A DNA stretch of 64,000 bases from Lasiodiplodia sp. COLG20 (Eukaryota > Ascomycota > Dothideomycetes > Botryosphaeriales > Botryosphaeriaceae), in assembly GCA_009801085.1 (NCBI GenBank), contig VNWV01000048.1:1-64000 (forward strand). Direction: 5' to 3'. The notes under the pieces are model-generated. The model was given only the letters and a program-made list of their open reading frames with translations, was not told where the DNA came from and made no database searches. Made by a program: the position numbers and the translations under genes. How positions within the stretch are numbered: the stretch's first letter is position 1; every line of letters starts with the position of its first letter. This document shows, piece by piece, positions 31,401 to 33,708 of this stretch.

Positions 31401-33708
31401 TATCATACAGGTCGCCCAGAGCGCATCAGGCGTCGTCAGTCTCATGGATAGCCGTCGTGCTGCGGTGTGGCTATCTCGTCAGGGGGTCAAAAGGACGGCC
31501 CAGCCGTCGCCGAACGGCCCGTTCCCGGACACCAAAGGAAAAGAAGCAGCTGGCGCCAAAGTAACAGAGAGCCCCGTCAATGGGTCTGGAGCGGTGCCCA
31601 TGCTCATTCGCTCTGCATTCGAGGAGGTGACGGGGCACAGTCTCGAGAGCGATTCCACGCCGTTCTTTGATGCCGGCCTTGACTCGCTAACTTCCGTCTC
31701 TTTCCGCCACGTGCTTGAAGACCGCTTGGGTTGCACTCTACCCACGTCAATCGCGTTCGACTACCCAAACCTTAACAAATTGGTGTCCTTCCTGCATAAG
31801 GAGACAGCTGTCGTAACCCAGTCTCTTCAAGAAGCACCCAAGTCAATCAACAGGACCACTGCTGTTACTGCTGCTGCAACTTCTGCTCACGATGACGGCG
31901 ATATTGTCGTCACTGGCATGGACTGCGTCTTCCCAGGCGCCGACGGAATCGAAGCCTTCTGGGATGTTCTCATGTCGGGCAAAGACATGGTCGCCCCTAT
32001 CAGCCCGGACCGACTCGACCTCGAGGGGTACAACAAGCATCTGCATCAGACCGAAGGCGAAGACGAGGCGGCGGTGACGATCAGAGAAGCAGCGATGCTG
32101 TCGTACGACCAAGTCTTCAGCTTCGACCACGCCTTCTTCGGCATGTCTCGGCGCGAGAGCGAAGCCACGGACCCGGCCCAGCGGCTCGTCCTGCGCACCT
32201 GCTGGCAAGCCCTCCACCGCGCAGGCTTCACCCGCGACGAGCTCGAAGGCAGACGGGTCGGCGTCTTCGTAGGTGCCGGCCCCAGCGAGTGGAGCAAGGC
32301 GCTGGGCTTCCGCAACGCGCTGACGGGCGCGGGTTCGGCGGCCTCGCTGCTGGCGAACCGCGTGTCGTACTGCCTCGGCCTGCGCGGGCCCAGCCTCGTC
32401 GTCGACACGGCCTGCTCGTCCAGCCTGGTCGCGCTGCACCTGGCGCGCGCCGCCATCCGCCGCGGCGAGTGCGAGGCGGCGGTTGTCTGCGGCGTGCAGG
32501 TGCACCTGCACCCGTCGAGCTTCGAGCAGGTCTCGCGCTCCAAGATGGTCTCGCCGTCGGACAACCGCTCCAAGCCCTTCGACGCCGCCGCCGACGGATA
32601 CGGCCGCGGCGAGGGCTGCGGCGCCGTCGTGCTCGTCAGGGCGCGCGATGCTGTTGCTGCTGCTGTGCCGCCCCTGGCGGTGCTGAAGGGCTCCGCGGTC
32701 AATTCGGACGGCCGCTCGGCGAGCCTGACGGCTCCGAGCGGGCCCTCGCAGGTCGATGTCATCCGCGAGGCGCTGGCGGACGCGTGCCTCGAGCCTGGCG
32801 ATGTCGCGTACGTCGAGACGCACGGCACGGGCACGAGTCTGGGCGACCCGATCGAGTTCAACGCGCTCAAGAGCGTCTTCGGGTCTTCATCGTCGTCGTC
32901 ATCGTCTTCGTCGCAGAGGCGACTGCAGCCGCTTGTTCTCGGCGCGCTCAAGGGCCAGATCGGCCACCTCGAGGGCGCAGCCGGCATCTCCAGCTTCATC
33001 AAGGCCGTCCTGGCGCTCAACCACGCCGTCGCGCCGCCGAACGTCAATTTCCGCCGCCTTAATCCTGCTGTTGTCGGTGGAGGTGGGTTCGACTTCGTCC
33101 TGCCTACCAGGCCCCAGCCCCTTGATACCGGAGATGATGGGGCGGTCCTCGCAGCAGGCATCAGCTCGTTCGGCTTCGGCGGCACGAACGCCCACGTCGT
33201 CCTGACAGCAGCCCCTGCGGCTGAGAAAACAAGCTTCAGCAGCACCGCCGACGACGGACCGTCGCCCGCTCTGCGCCGCCTCCGCGCGCCGCACCGCTTC
33301 GCTCCGACCCTCGTCGAGCCGCCTGCCCGCTCGCTGCATCCCCGTCGCGGCCGCCGCACCCATGTCACCGGTGCGGCTTCTTCCCCTGTCACGGTCTCGT
33401 CGCCACCGCCGGCCACAACCGCCGTTCCGCCTCGTCTCTCCTCTCCTTCGTCGCTTTCGCAGGGAAGTCGCGGCCGCGGTGGTGGTACCTTCCAGATGCG
33501 GTTCCAGAGCAGTGGTGTTAGGAGTCCGAGAGCCAGTACGGCTACCGCCGTTGCTCCTGTCCTTTCGGCGAGTACATCCACCACGATGGCGCGGAGTAGT
33601 GTTCAAGAAGGCGGTACGGGGGTCGCTGGTGGTAGCAGCAGCTCCATCACCACGACCACAGCTGGACATCGGCAGTTCCGGTTCAAGTTCAGCGAGAGGA
33701 TGGGTTGA
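1132..33708 (+). CDS. giant intronless multimodular type I polyketide synthase
   Basis: A single 10,858-codon frame encodes six ketosynthase-led units. Domain order read from motifs: ACP; KS-DH*-KR-ACP; KS-AT-DH-ER-MT-KR-ACPx4; KS-DH-ER-MT-KR-ACPx2; KS-AT-DH-MT-KR-ACP; KS-DH*-KR-ACP; KS (* = degenerate). All six KS keep Cys (residues 284, 1912, 4767, 7018, 9145, 10428), the HGTGT/HGTAT His and the GHxE His. Both ATs have GHSxGE and HAFHS, the malonyl-type signature. The enzyme should assemble a reduced, C-methylated polyketide chain. Known fungal highly reducing PKSs are one iterative module of about 2,200-2,600 aa, so this is four to five times larger and architecturally bacterial-like. It has no visible intron although its neighbours are spliced, which fits acquisition from bacteria or retention of an intronless form; neither is proven. 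The start at 1132 directly precedes the first ACP. There is no thioesterase or reductase release domain; the adjacent hydrolase may serve. Confidence 0.93.
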   Translation: MDSIEEIQQKVAGIIAGVLEDSSFVDGDADRSILYRGVDSLRALELSACLQTEFDLGPDEIPNTFVFENPTVRQAAEAITAALRATASASTTLEFGWPTPLSSGDDEDDNQAGDGSDTARLAIVGISCRLPGGAVSPERYWDILNEGVDGVTEIPAHRLDLDRLVAEAKVYVRKGAFVSDVEHFDHEFFGIPASEAEAMDPQQRLTLHVVYESLSRAGWNKQSLSGLEAGVFVGNSAVEWSDVLPDATLHGVYGRSGTASAVLANRVSHVLGLGGVSVTVDSACSSSLVAVDLACQAVREGRCQVAVAAGVHLHLSERRWIQLCSTKMLSPSARCRAFDAQADGMVRGEGVAAVAIMPLHLALAQGRPVHGVILGSWANHAGKAANITTPTGQSQRRAVSAALRSAKVRPSQVSYVEAHGTGTALGDPIELGALASVFTADSAVGNDDAESSKEEELVIGSAKASIGHLESASGLAGLIKAIFVLKQQQATPQLHLGGLNTEIERATRGFRFRIVTPESESRNIAPKGQLTDEGKETYGLVSSFGFSGTNACVVLAAPPGLPTSNSLDAPITRSLGPSVGKRFFMTPSAREHPLLLRSESELLDSDEKLIASTIRLGSYSAVWDDQLAHRAFRPRKGSFPFSVILELILATACRALSADRFGVAIEDLDIHDKARVAFLTEEDVVRCFIDRETQNCAVFLSPAASVGSFSVLVRCRVRATAQESTSESLSLRAFNQIPARIKEQLANLEKVPLPTLYGRLDRLGYSVGGEARRITRLFQSNTDSSPRRRVVAFVPFSHADAGFLVHPMEWSSIVQAVLFAAADDEGKSLSLPSVEESLSNLSVSARPAGQTGPRWVVAEVLPCPDGRMIANVTVIDHDSESVVLQVDGLSLVQMSQSQLNQRSDTGDVCGAEVYVSDWKRLRIPDFQVATSILEMGSESMLMVPSILQSAREDAVLTDALHQAFPNLIQTHKTVPWEQLAPGGTSPLLIVPLPRLQMDSASTGDANPSTWAAQAMALVHFCGELASRSTETWKPTVVLVGSGIMNTPDDDTQTYGAQSGYLGICRTARSEYESIDVRLIDVLQASGEEAGCRSLAAEDAAVLSAVFGWIQDHPDLSRLLGPEIAIRRGEVYLPRLVPLDPSHTRTRSTVGTDVSAAVSFDVASPQEGRAWRGMTQLVQHAAKQQPEVQCLVLLEPSAALVTGERDGLPAGARITYASSCPATIARQALQLCFRPTHDKLCLLPNEDPTAPSLFDYAHFDVILVSASSADLSKAASCLLPGGMILVTLEPGCEDAGAEAVAAELSRLGLSVSRTDGRDRILAVVRPDASGTTVTPVASSSGIISDGDRGCFVVTGGTGGLGLLSAQHLIRQGARHVVLLSRSGRPAPGCEKLLQEVLSSKGAEVHVAEADISDASALSHLHETLRQRQWLPVRGIIHAAGVLADATLACLDAGSFDVVNKPKVVGTRRLLEHLCGDAHNGDIEFFVGFSSVATLLGLPAQASYAAANAQLDAIVAQMRAVHGIPAATVQLGGVSDVGMSARVADHVHAWGVGQIASGDFGAMLQKVIQMAKLPRHRTLVGANLDWKTLHSTRRPQQNRVLSTFMPAPHKLTPHKRVQQESGNAASNTAALKPAMSLEEVEQIVNQTLEDVAGLQVAKEESLYECGLDSLSAVQFRNVLAQRFEGVELAPTLVFDYPTVDHLTQYIHQQLQQRAAAARPPPPPQPTPSAPATTSNAPTSNVGDMDGAVAVIGVEARMPGSANSFDEFWANLCAGVDGIGDVPYARFDADDYLDDNQLAGGKTAYVLRAGFVDGVEWFDNERFGITPMEAKVMDPSQRVMLETAHRAFAAAGYDRDALKGSKTGVFVGSLSPDWRQVLTEHTAYSGTGSALSIIANRVSYVLGLVGPSMAIDTACSSSLVAMHLALQSIRAGQCEMALVGGVQTILNVAPFINGCKARMLSPDAHCKAFDASADGYVKAEGCGALVIKDLAAARRDGDRILALVRGSAVNQDGRSANLTTPYGPSQRALMEQALQGAGVSPDDVCYIETHGTGTPLGDPIEVAAIREAFTSETRAAQRRPLYLGAVKSAIGHLEGAAGIAALVKAVGVMSRGQLPPNLHYRSLNPYINLKDASGWIRIPTEVVDLANADSERRPLVCGVSGFGFGGTNAHVVLQSYDGGDQRKAETRTETQPSVQPIDKVAFLFPGQGCQFVGMGQKLFGADRAFADAVERCDRIMQEQGLLEGKSLIRDVLWPSIPQDPPLVEDARFTQPAIFAIEYGLAEALAARGIRPAAVLGHSFGEFAAAVTAGIMTLQDAAKLVAVRARVAADMVSTGAMFLIHAPAETVQKAIDTFHQSNGSKDQVAIAATNGPRMTNIAGTEEACEAVCKAVRAPKVRLAIPHAFHSPFMEPLREHMSRDLQGVRLAAPSLRFFPTVAGHTDADTSKPASSPAREAEYWLDQVVRGVDFMAGMRRLAEAGFDTFVEIGPRPTLIKMGQRCVTSDAQGPQRHWVASLHDEGPEAESPLDHLEQLAKMLSEKKGSGQKAKVQGGARRFWRPLPHRIVKQVVPTSEKGVFTFERKLGRQLGKLLEEHRVNGIAVVPGALYIDAALALFAGARSIRAPEQGPSPVLTNANVSSIELHDLVFERPLQLPTAMDLGGLSAKQGIVVEGRLALSGTGGTVRIASRAIENAATATPHFSCTVSKLASRSAASAAIDIAALTKSLLHVSADAVYEASAGFGVEYGTRFRCIEELWKGEGVAVSRLRAPRTDNGFLLDVGMLDGALQTAAFTVEREQAYMPFSVESVTVKGSIANAGQEFYSIARLRGREQNMVEMDITLVDARGIPVVELRSMKSRAAPRQDSILKKSVYEVEWVPLPNGVERTHHFQGDMLLMGTQKGSIDETWIRKLASSLGMKPKFVDATKVSGQDFSRAGLVVVAPAAPPSENDMIPATETTVEQGLTSLQAALRTLAAVESADEVAPVCLITHNAVPAGSGKVNPAHATLWGLARSARVEYTDLTVATIDADDAAVSGNLHGLICIMTQHRSKWSQGEAEFAVRGDNVLVPRMVESFAEGCRLPQQLAWRQASQAGGLSSLTWIPLAEPRAPGPGSVLLQVKAVGLNFKDVLTATGVDVDAVDVGTDCAGIVRAVGQGVTGISVGDDVFGIAPGCFKDLVIARADRLTSTPARLTAYEAATLPSAYLTARLALLDAPSIKPGDRVLVHAASGAVGQALVRLAHQHGCTVYATAGSEAKREYLLKQLGVAAAFPSRDAAAFQRELRTHLAREGGTIDVVVNSLADAYIPNSVSFLRHGGRFVEIGRKSIWTAEQMRAHRPDVEYRIVELDKLHSQPGNVAQHLAEVASLVDQGSLEPIVSEVFPRIKVVEAFRRMQRALHIGKVVVSIEDMPDTRASADVLCPARTQPESVERAISDISSCAAADLGVPVDEIERGWRALSLYCFQQLRHAAQRVGPSGVVERQRRLYQRYCRGDPTRQFSPNEEAPLGLDGIADAYPFLVPQVEMLRQVDGHHEAVFRGTTDPLTLLFSGGASKRIAQDLYEKGIFARFCNQVAADVAGYLAGSLMPGATMKMLEVGAGTGGTTSRVLPKLGDAVQSYHFTDLSTSFLRHAEKRFAAQYRYVNYHLFDVEKDPVPQGVRSQSFDVVLACNVLHATKDLTRTLTHVRQILKHGGYLVLSEVTAPSYFADATFGMTSGWWLFADLELRPDYPLLTAQRWRSFLLNTIGFEHVWISEQGGPLHNQSVIVARTPSASAMSPRISRPLSTASTNDRNGVVVLAGGLGGLGVLTARLLLERGWKRFAFLSRSGEVPADATNEWQHFIAGGPQHRIHRCDVADRSALERVLDEVRQQQGPIVGVVQAAGVLDSATLPNQDMARFRALMGPKVAGSWNLHVATQRDPVRFFALFSSMASVLGSAGQANHAACNSFMDALAAHRRAQGLPAVSIQFSSVSAVGEAARRRADLRHTIGYLSIPKLLARNGIEALVDSDAVAVALSPIDWAKMLAKYRVPPNLFQAFFGRAVQANASGAAEKPVASGKPAVRQQDRKAKSDSTNKKAAATSRRTQKKTPKENKATAVKRSALPPANKSNADHESEARTLVVSAFREVLGYEPPRDDMGWKDAGVDSLLSIELRNAICARLDDLGVSKKVPVTFVFDYPTVRQAVGFLAAAIASSAGATSVEQAIVEKRSSSSKSTRKSNKQRKMASKTPNANKNHEAPKPAVVESEDFLSLVLESWQETISTPIRPEQAFVDCGLDSLSSVELLFALQTRLEDRIQLPENLVMQQPTPQDVASWFLQRLGSNGNARSATTEASPSFGEGTDHMSLIIEAWRSTVGTDLGADDDFVEAGLDSLSSVELLYALQQAVGESVEVPEGIFLSQKTPRALAAWLDDRLPRSNMEHGTATAVSEHEDLSDEEESSLSSDSLSSESDEMPEESDQTESTEESDDDDNDEHLDNVEKWEDAERIVHSAIEDVLGYSIDSRAPFTDSGVDSLSSLEIRNALQAKVPSVIKVPATAVFDYPSVQKLAGFLSQRMAELERANRPTSKPSRSAKLQTKKPVAKAKFPSRKAPKQRVEKASREKMEETEDPIVIVGMASRFPGQTDDRVEGWFEWLLDGKDAFVEIPHRRFDIDEVYHPGGESRAGKSYVRDAAFVHGAEMFDHAHFGIVEAEAAKMDPQQRLLLETSFQALHCSGYTKQSLDGLDIGIFVGCCSNDWSKMPEARGSAFSGTGAAASILSNRISYALNLCAPSMTIDTACSSALVALDAAASALKLGKCRAAVVSAVNLMLSYGTFVTECEASMLSPSGKCRAFDSRADGFARGEGCGSVVVKKLSQARADGDEILAVLAATAINQDGRSAGLTAPNGPSQEAVIRSAIEAAGLRPEQLIHLESHGTATKLGDGIEWTALENVFGDRSSREPPLYVGSVKANVGHLEGAAGMAGLIKSVMILRSGKIPPQANFETLNPLFETGHALAVPTKLTSLDGIDVSKFACGISSFGFGGTNAHAIVRLPTASEVPHSSLGTHRLLRTPWPFDGRKYIPWRPSDSPFVTSKVLRDGDRWAVYRVSLGERLRKELLEQHRVRGTTIVPAAAIIEMTRAALEAHLVEESASLELVELILAKAILVQDVTPANPVFLQCATLANGTDSGKSWHIETECQGEVILHATVAFGRFDADTTESTLDVEDASMLHSTLIKPSDFYRRAADRGLEYGPLFQALTRIAVKRDGSSAFVKIGSSQYETSTSPSSTFILSRNDYFVPPHLCDAAFQACSLLHREDAANQTFLPFQIGQVRWHTTRDQVDRRPKYAICQRHGGGPDLLVASVAIYDQRGELLLSVGNFVAQAIQRSKETLDVIENAAGTAQKETDQHMSGSSSGVSESRSTAVIPERMFRESLQLVSTSRSVSSGTGFTRFALIRSSSGRSTTRELSRLPIPQVDVHPTHNLHQRLSSLSGIEGLLFAPPARLNDPDGDGSLEILDVVKALDGMSVPIPLTIINTADVSAPPGDGRGALEVPENNWTLSGLIRACRTELPDLKIFLWHIDPALAQRDGFFTSPPALHAASLLPLEQELFTDANGQYTPRLQPIAPMEKEVVGLECQVGADAEPDFGHLRIVPLRRQPGDGPGPDEVEVQVRAVGLNFRDVLNAMGLNLGVPGPLGADCAGVVSRVGSNVQKWRIGDEVLGIARGCLRSYATTDHRRLIAKPADMTFEQAASVPSVYATVYHSFVDVARLRAGQTVLIHAAAGGVGLFAIQLAKHLGANIIATVGSPEKERLVRSYGVQLVSSSRDVRKFETDMGQWRARPDVVLNCLTGDFIPVSLGFLAPSGRFIELGKREIWTEEQVSSVRPDVQFVVVAIDKMLAEDPQAHADLLLRVERELLAGWSQPLPIQKFAFTDVAKAFASMRRGQHVGKVVLSLEHASLSNAAGGSVLSTVPNLGRLLRTGMDDAMVEFFSTEFDRTELLAGLEAVDQIARTYLQQCMASAMPSQVTPHLRALYDLYRHQRPSYGAKGAADVKRMYRSVGARVDFLEHVRQEHLAMLTGDTDPVSVLFSDPALTKRLYDESPLAALFNKVISGALISVAAETGRLKAIEIGAGTGGTTRSVCDVLGSLCRSFCFTDISTSFFNRAQQEFAPSIPGFHTALLDIERDPEYQGFILGSYDLILAANVLHATADLSVTLANIHALLKPGGILVLSELTDSSVWADATFGFTKGWWLSTDDRRSSGCGPLISLARWNDAFRRVNLEPVTSSDETIAAQTIMVARRPFHPVNHFRSTIPPAVGQRARGVPSTVDEGVYVITGGTGGLGLLSAHILILEGARRIALLSRSGTVPGEAEAELWALLQQSRCQISIHRCDVSDEVQLRRIFDSFGVPVVGIIHAAGHLSDASIGNQSTATFSTVMRTKASGLLNLHRLSLQHPVKMFVVFSSASAFFGSAGQTNHAAANSFMDGLVRWRRRVGLPASSIMWGAVSQVGDAARRGADRRKKMLYDPLSLVDAAEVLSTVLFGDLDVVLAAPIRPASISGDYRGNKRIFGSLLPSKNVNTANGTQETIFRTSEPAPRLQPVLGSQQKTAPSTSGSKHADYDRVLSTIRSLATKYIGRQPADDELLVGAGLDSLSAIDLRNSIQAKLLPSGTRLPASTVFDHPSPADLARLVCSKLGSGSVPSASQPAPSPSTFYRPESTAPAPTPAVTVPSVAIDDVLLVVRRVASRLLSRIPQDDEPLVAAGLDSLTAIEFRNILQKEFGITQRLKPTLVFDHPTSREIADFLLPILSSGNLARTSTTVAAPSASFQSSNRATMQAVSSQVSEQPARPVMPSTLEPTFVPRDPPRASEQVTVAPVNKALEIAGIGCRLPGRASDPGKFWKNLIDKVDCIVPVPHDRFDMDDFYDPVPGTEGKSYVDQAAFIDDIDLFDRHAFNMSPSQVSQMDPQQRLALQVALEAFMDAGYEDRTKLRGSNTGVFAGVCSNDWHKVKKDPSFLGGGFDVAGGANSMIANRISFEFGLKGPSVAIDSACSSSLQAVDMARRAILSGVCDRALVLGVNLILSPDTFIGECQATMLSPSCRSKAFDDEADGFARGEGCAAIVIEKPGHGPKSDAYAELIGSASNHDGRSASLLAPNGPAQTAVINAALAEAGIAGYEVDFLETHGTGTKVGDPLEFNAFQEALAPGRSTRRPLHIGALKTNFGHLEGAAGIAGLVKAALVLQHAQVPANLHFRKLNSHIDAEGFPVVFPGQTVALRATNGPLVGSVSSWGFGGSNVHAVLRQATHPRKPQEEDIRHETEQSIVTTDIAPCPGLVAMFTGQGSQSVNMVSSLYRSDSTFRSCIDECAAIADDLLDRPLLSVLYPPAGDEARAAQLIEDTSYSQVCLFAVELGLFRMLQREGFSPAVVLGHSLGEFVAAHVAGCLSLRDAMRLVATRGKLLGALPRNVGSMVALVASAEEVAATLRRLQLSQCSIAAINSPRMTVVSGAKHEVDEVSRSIGCVARPLKVSHAFHSPLMRPALRGFEEALANVKIRAPQPGGIQLVSCVTGRLAGAELENPAHWLSHIVDPVRFLDAVQEAHRLGGRCFVEIGPRAVLAKLVRQCISAPLTITATQDPPKDDHGAWNEAIAKVRGVVNAQLPPAVAIAQPSTAPTTRPAISKRAERFPYRKTQHPFLKNRKDHSDGRVTFTVAIRHGLASLLKQHVVHGRVVVPGALHMELAASAARQVHSSSAGYIVLEDVTFSAPCVLSAEDMQGDDSGKILPSLFCTVCPSDRTISIAFGQGSPETLSPNVEARYVVSDNNSGSRTGSVNAGVNNCTSPNDEHQAAAEVYKHFELKGLQYGPHFRTLQSISGSRSQAHARHSLALIGHGMFAHPCLLDGILQTSAGLFLDTLASTPARMPFNVERIEFLQPLPSCVNVVATRTDNATDDRFLRIDLAVYSENDDELLMMVSGLQSRPAPTSGAALAPLKEAGTPLFYQQAYAHEEVRREAQISAQSVQQVSYAVVGDRFNPIKRRLIDTLGYSTQVMELETLTPHQATSHRMNTGSVHTVVVDCRAFDESRPRLSGVDTDWEEDLATSTLAYYASLCNSEHLPDCLVHITSGALNPGSAVRTVKGAALVGMAKAFKVEQYHLPITIMALDVQDENMTAPSLIVDEIVAAVRSDSSNGGFIQVGLRGSTRSVPVTVMAPVSCDGRSGFEDGRSSLRLQTTAEVTRLLASSTTTFAEENRAMVDRFSRADTELQDICSQLMAHAAWQTQRWEVTPHLLRTWQRYRTSPPREAFSALLDRLARLRTEYPDATGNKSLLGPQLVLLESTAKQLNEVFTGRVDPLTLLFADQNQDAAGELYKSTFLARHFNKLVVAAVIDAIQTSALPADYTVQVLEIGAGTGGTASFVLPALRDLGVRVRYCFTDLSSSLLARARKNFSRYPFVEYRVLDVERPCEPQGFAPETFDIVLATNVLHATADLDAVMANVRELMLPGGRLIVSELTRVMPFADCTFGLTTGWNAHEDRHRHDGPLLSAASWFDVLRNARLQPLAHSPQESIFANQAILVAARDAAVLPSTRQRLDIRRSDATYLITGGQGGLGLLTAKTMVEQGARNIILVSRSGKPAAGSKDDWDTLNALCARSSVRLEVFGYDVSDEGNVTALFSRIRSLGLPPIRGVVHSAGILQDGTFTAQTAASYRAVLKTKAAAARLLQAQLPHLDFFVSYSSVASLLGAPGQSNHTVANTLLDCAAEWQWAAAHSGSRPSFASLAVQWGAVSGVGDAARRGAADADKRSSSVHAAIPKDTAEALIRKLFTVAFQRPVVTFVPFLWHNLWKADCKFASERFAAFKPARYLPPAGVTPEGTATRQGPTLDVNADKPVESRPGPSAQPATATPALTQILDETVEDVLGRSVESSESLVDAGVDSLGAIDFRNKLQKKIPGLRAPATLLFEHPTKAALLEFLAKHAPAAAAKPTPLPQQQVPVKPTPEGSEITAVVSTGSPQGELAVVGLACRLPQADSPQEFWDLLSKHPSTAFGRVPADRCDMASVLDPSGKSRAAAYTDTGAFVRDADMFDHSAFGLPAFEAAAMDPQQRVLLEVSLRAFASAGLDREALTGSRVGVYVGAMNFDAAFKSSQHAGEAHGAAAAAPSLLSSRLSNVFGLQGPSLTIDTACSSSLVALEMAAEALRQRKIDRALVASVNVISSTRTYVAECAAGMLSRRGVCAPFDNQADGFVRGEGAVAIVLQRLEDATGEVHAVVNGIATNHNGRTAANLTSPSPSAQESVIRAALADAAVDPAQVGYVECHGTGTKLGDPIEISALQNVFDGPSSFPQQPLFIGAAKATIGHTESAAGLVGLLKAVLVLKHGKVPPLSHISRTNEHLQLEGSRLELPKSWTQLNSPTTIAGVSSFGFSGVNCHAVLRRPDAVSLQLPRSPSLPEPKLNRVWFPLTSVHSAAGVELTQDVTSKPGQVYPENGSSVQNTAFSASFRHGLSATFLAEKFCGASRPQPLLLSLELMFAVMQPQGVNKSAVALQSGVLRAPYDIISDSQSGLRAQTITDGLLGVQCAFGSLSAILSTASVAPAAAAVPNQLDVQPGDDVLANSQLGSASFPPGVSDVHHDRSVNRVRFTFTRPKDQLYICPSHANIIQAACDVVVSLQGSEHRNPLVVGFDSLTAVPGSSKFTVDIAVRSSGDEELCLDILAIAEESKSGLHVRGLRLALASTNPAAISLTKLDLRPVLDLYELSHSPSGRVWRVDGSQHRSSGFGSVNSISIDQLQTDRMAADDVAVFPATDLSTTSEVLEKWATKASNRHLWILCSRENPLMPALRALIQTFRLEYPRCSIGIVTGEGHVEDLVPRVPMELGPEVHIAHGGRLHLPCLLPAAPTSRFQQQGRTTPNLMRGTFVITGGTGGLGLATAEALLEAGAAHVALLSRSGRATKGSNERLSRLLFKESSRLSVHQADVTDERQVTDVVRLLQSRWGSITGVFHAAGQLSGEGEGVTTKGFNGASFEHHRAVKVDGLRTLLTALRNTSVEVVVGFSSTSALLGLRHQAEYAAANAAMDAVLLDGEQQQKRYQSVTRYVSLQIDAVASVGFAARTLSSGAEQEGMMPLPNFKRAIIQVAQSASGVVSLMDSRRAAVWLSRQGVKRTAQPSPNGPFPDTKGKEAAGAKVTESPVNGSGAVPMLIRSAFEEVTGHSLESDSTPFFDAGLDSLTSVSFRHVLEDRLGCTLPTSIAFDYPNLNKLVSFLHKETAVVTQSLQEAPKSINRTTAVTAAATSAHDDGDIVVTGMDCVFPGADGIEAFWDVLMSGKDMVAPISPDRLDLEGYNKHLHQTEGEDEAAVTIREAAMLSYDQVFSFDHAFFGMSRRESEATDPAQRLVLRTCWQALHRAGFTRDELEGRRVGVFVGAGPSEWSKALGFRNALTGAGSAASLLANRVSYCLGLRGPSLVVDTACSSSLVALHLARAAIRRGECEAAVVCGVQVHLHPSSFEQVSRSKMVSPSDNRSKPFDAAADGYGRGEGCGAVVLVRARDAVAAAVPPLAVLKGSAVNSDGRSASLTAPSGPSQVDVIREALADACLEPGDVAYVETHGTGTSLGDPIEFNALKSVFGSSSSSSSSSSQRRLQPLVLGALKGQIGHLEGAAGISSFIKAVLALNHAVAPPNVNFRRLNPAVVGGGGFDFVLPTRPQPLDTGDDGAVLAAGISSFGFGGTNAHVVLTAAPAAEKTSFSSTADDGPSPALRRLRAPHRFAPTLVEPPARSLHPRRGRRTHVTGAASSPVTVSSPPPATTAVPPRLSSPSSLSQGSRGRGGGTFQMRFQSSGVRSPRASTATAVAPVLSASTSTTMARSSVQEGGTGVAGGSSSSITTTTAGHRQFRFKFSERMG
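1491..6280 (+). other. PKS module 1: KS-DH(degenerate)-pseudoMT?-KR-ACP, no AT
   Basis: KS1 spans residues ~121-555 (Cys284 in DSACSSS, His419 in HGTGT). It is followed within ~75 residues by a dehydratase-like fold (~590-913), leaving no room for an AT. The DH has a His (629) in the first motif, but the surrounding HxxxGxxxxP pattern is lost and the second-motif Asp is replaced (HPMEWSS, Ser811), so it is probably inactive. A KR structural half follows, then a segment ending FDVILVSASSADL...LLPGGMILVTLEP that looks like the C-terminal half of a decayed C-methyltransferase lacking the SAM-binding GAGTGG. KR1 (~1348-1560) is intact, with TGGTGGLG and Tyr1502 in SYAAAN. ACP1 has Ser1667, then a proline-rich linker. 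Predicted output: a beta-hydroxy extension. Confidence 0.85.
6361..14890 (+). other. PKS module 2: KS-AT-DH-psiKR-ER-MT-KR-ACP-ACP-ACP-ACP
   Basis: KS2 (~1744-2170, Cys1912) leads a full AT (~2196-2510, Ser2295 in GHSFGE; HAFHS predicts malonyl-CoA). DH2 is intact (His2589 in HRVNGIAVVPGA, Asp2778 in MLDGALQ). ER2 (~3078-3400) has the nucleotide motif HAASGAVG. A C-methyltransferase (EVGAGTGG at ~3586; NVLHAT) lies after the ER and before KR2, not in the DH-MT-ER order of fungal highly reducing PKSs. KR2 has AGGLGGLG, but the catalytic Tyr position is His3932 (ANHAACN). Four carrier domains follow, with Ser4136, Ser4267, Ser4361 and Ser4502. The middle two resemble each other most and lack the FDYPT helix-IV motif. 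Lys-rich and Asp/Glu-rich linkers separate them. Predicted output: a fully reduced, alpha-methylated extension. Confidence 0.88.
14911..21460 (+). other. PKS module 3: KS-DH-ER-MT-KR-ACP-ACP, no AT
   Basis: KS3 (~4594-5022) has Cys4767 in DTACSSA, a variant HGTAT motif and VGHLEG. Only ~65 residues separate its end from the catalytic His of DH3 (His5089 in HRVRGTTIVPAA; Asp5272), so the AT is absent. ER3 (~5600-5925) carries HAAAGGVG at ~5747. The methyltransferase (EIGAGTGG at ~6097) again follows the ER. KR3 (~6300-6520) has TGGTGGLG with His6445 in place of Tyr (TNHAAAN). Two ACPs follow, with Ser6620 and Ser6734. The domain order matches module 2 apart from the missing AT and the smaller ACP array, suggesting module duplication followed by AT loss. 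Predicted output: a second fully reduced, alpha-methylated extension, with malonyl supplied by another AT. Confidence 0.87.
21661..27965 (+). other. PKS module 4: KS-AT-DH-psiKR-MT-KR-ACP, no ER
   Basis: KS4 (~6847-7269, Cys7018) is followed by the second and last AT (~7296-7600; Ser7397 in GHSLGE; HAFHS, malonyl-type). DH4 is intact (His7689 in HVVHGRVVVPGA; Asp7865 in HPCLLDGILQ). No ER is present. The structural KR half runs directly into a methyltransferase (EIGAGTGG at ~8369, NVLHAT) and KR4 (ITGGQGGLG, with His8712 at the Tyr position, SNHTVAN). One ACP follows (Ser8898). If colinear, this step adds an alpha-methyl alpha,beta-unsaturated unit, provided the KR works with His in place of Tyr. 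Confidence 0.87.
28060..31830 (+). other. PKS module 5: KS-DH(degenerate)-KR-ACP, no AT
   Basis: KS5 (~8977-9397, Cys9145 in DTACSSS, HGTGT, IGHTES) is followed by a dehydratase remnant (~9414-9700). It has lost both catalytic positions: no His in the first motif and Asn at the second-motif Asp (CPSHANIIQA). A short linker leads to KR5 (ITGGTGGLG, with canonical Tyr10027 in EYAAAN) and ACP5 (Ser10185). No AT, ER or MT is present. The architecture repeats module 1: both lack an AT, carry a dead DH and have a Tyr-type KR. Predicted output: a beta-hydroxy unit. Confidence 0.86.
31900..33708 (+). other. PKS terminal KS6 plus low-complexity C-terminal tail
   Basis: KS6 (~10257-10695) has all catalytic residues (Cys10428 in DTACSSS, HGTGT, IGHLEG) and a 10-serine run at 10585-10594. 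After the KS end (GGTNAHVVL) comes a piece, LRRLRAPHRFAP...LHP, resembling the entry into a DH in the AT-less modules. An Arg/Ser/Thr/Pro-rich tail of about 150 residues with no recognisable fold then runs to the stop. There is no AT, ACP or release domain. KS6 may pass the chain to a nucleophile or partner protein, be a truncated sixth module, or act as a gatekeeping KS. Confidence 0.8.
32884..32913 (+). repeat. serine-codon microsatellite inside KS6
   Basis: Ten consecutive serine codons (tcn/tct) encode a polyserine loop between the HGTGT block and the IGHLEG block of KS6, where KS domains have a variable surface loop. The frame is preserved and the catalytic blocks on both sides are intact, so it is probably tolerated. 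Confidence 0.8.
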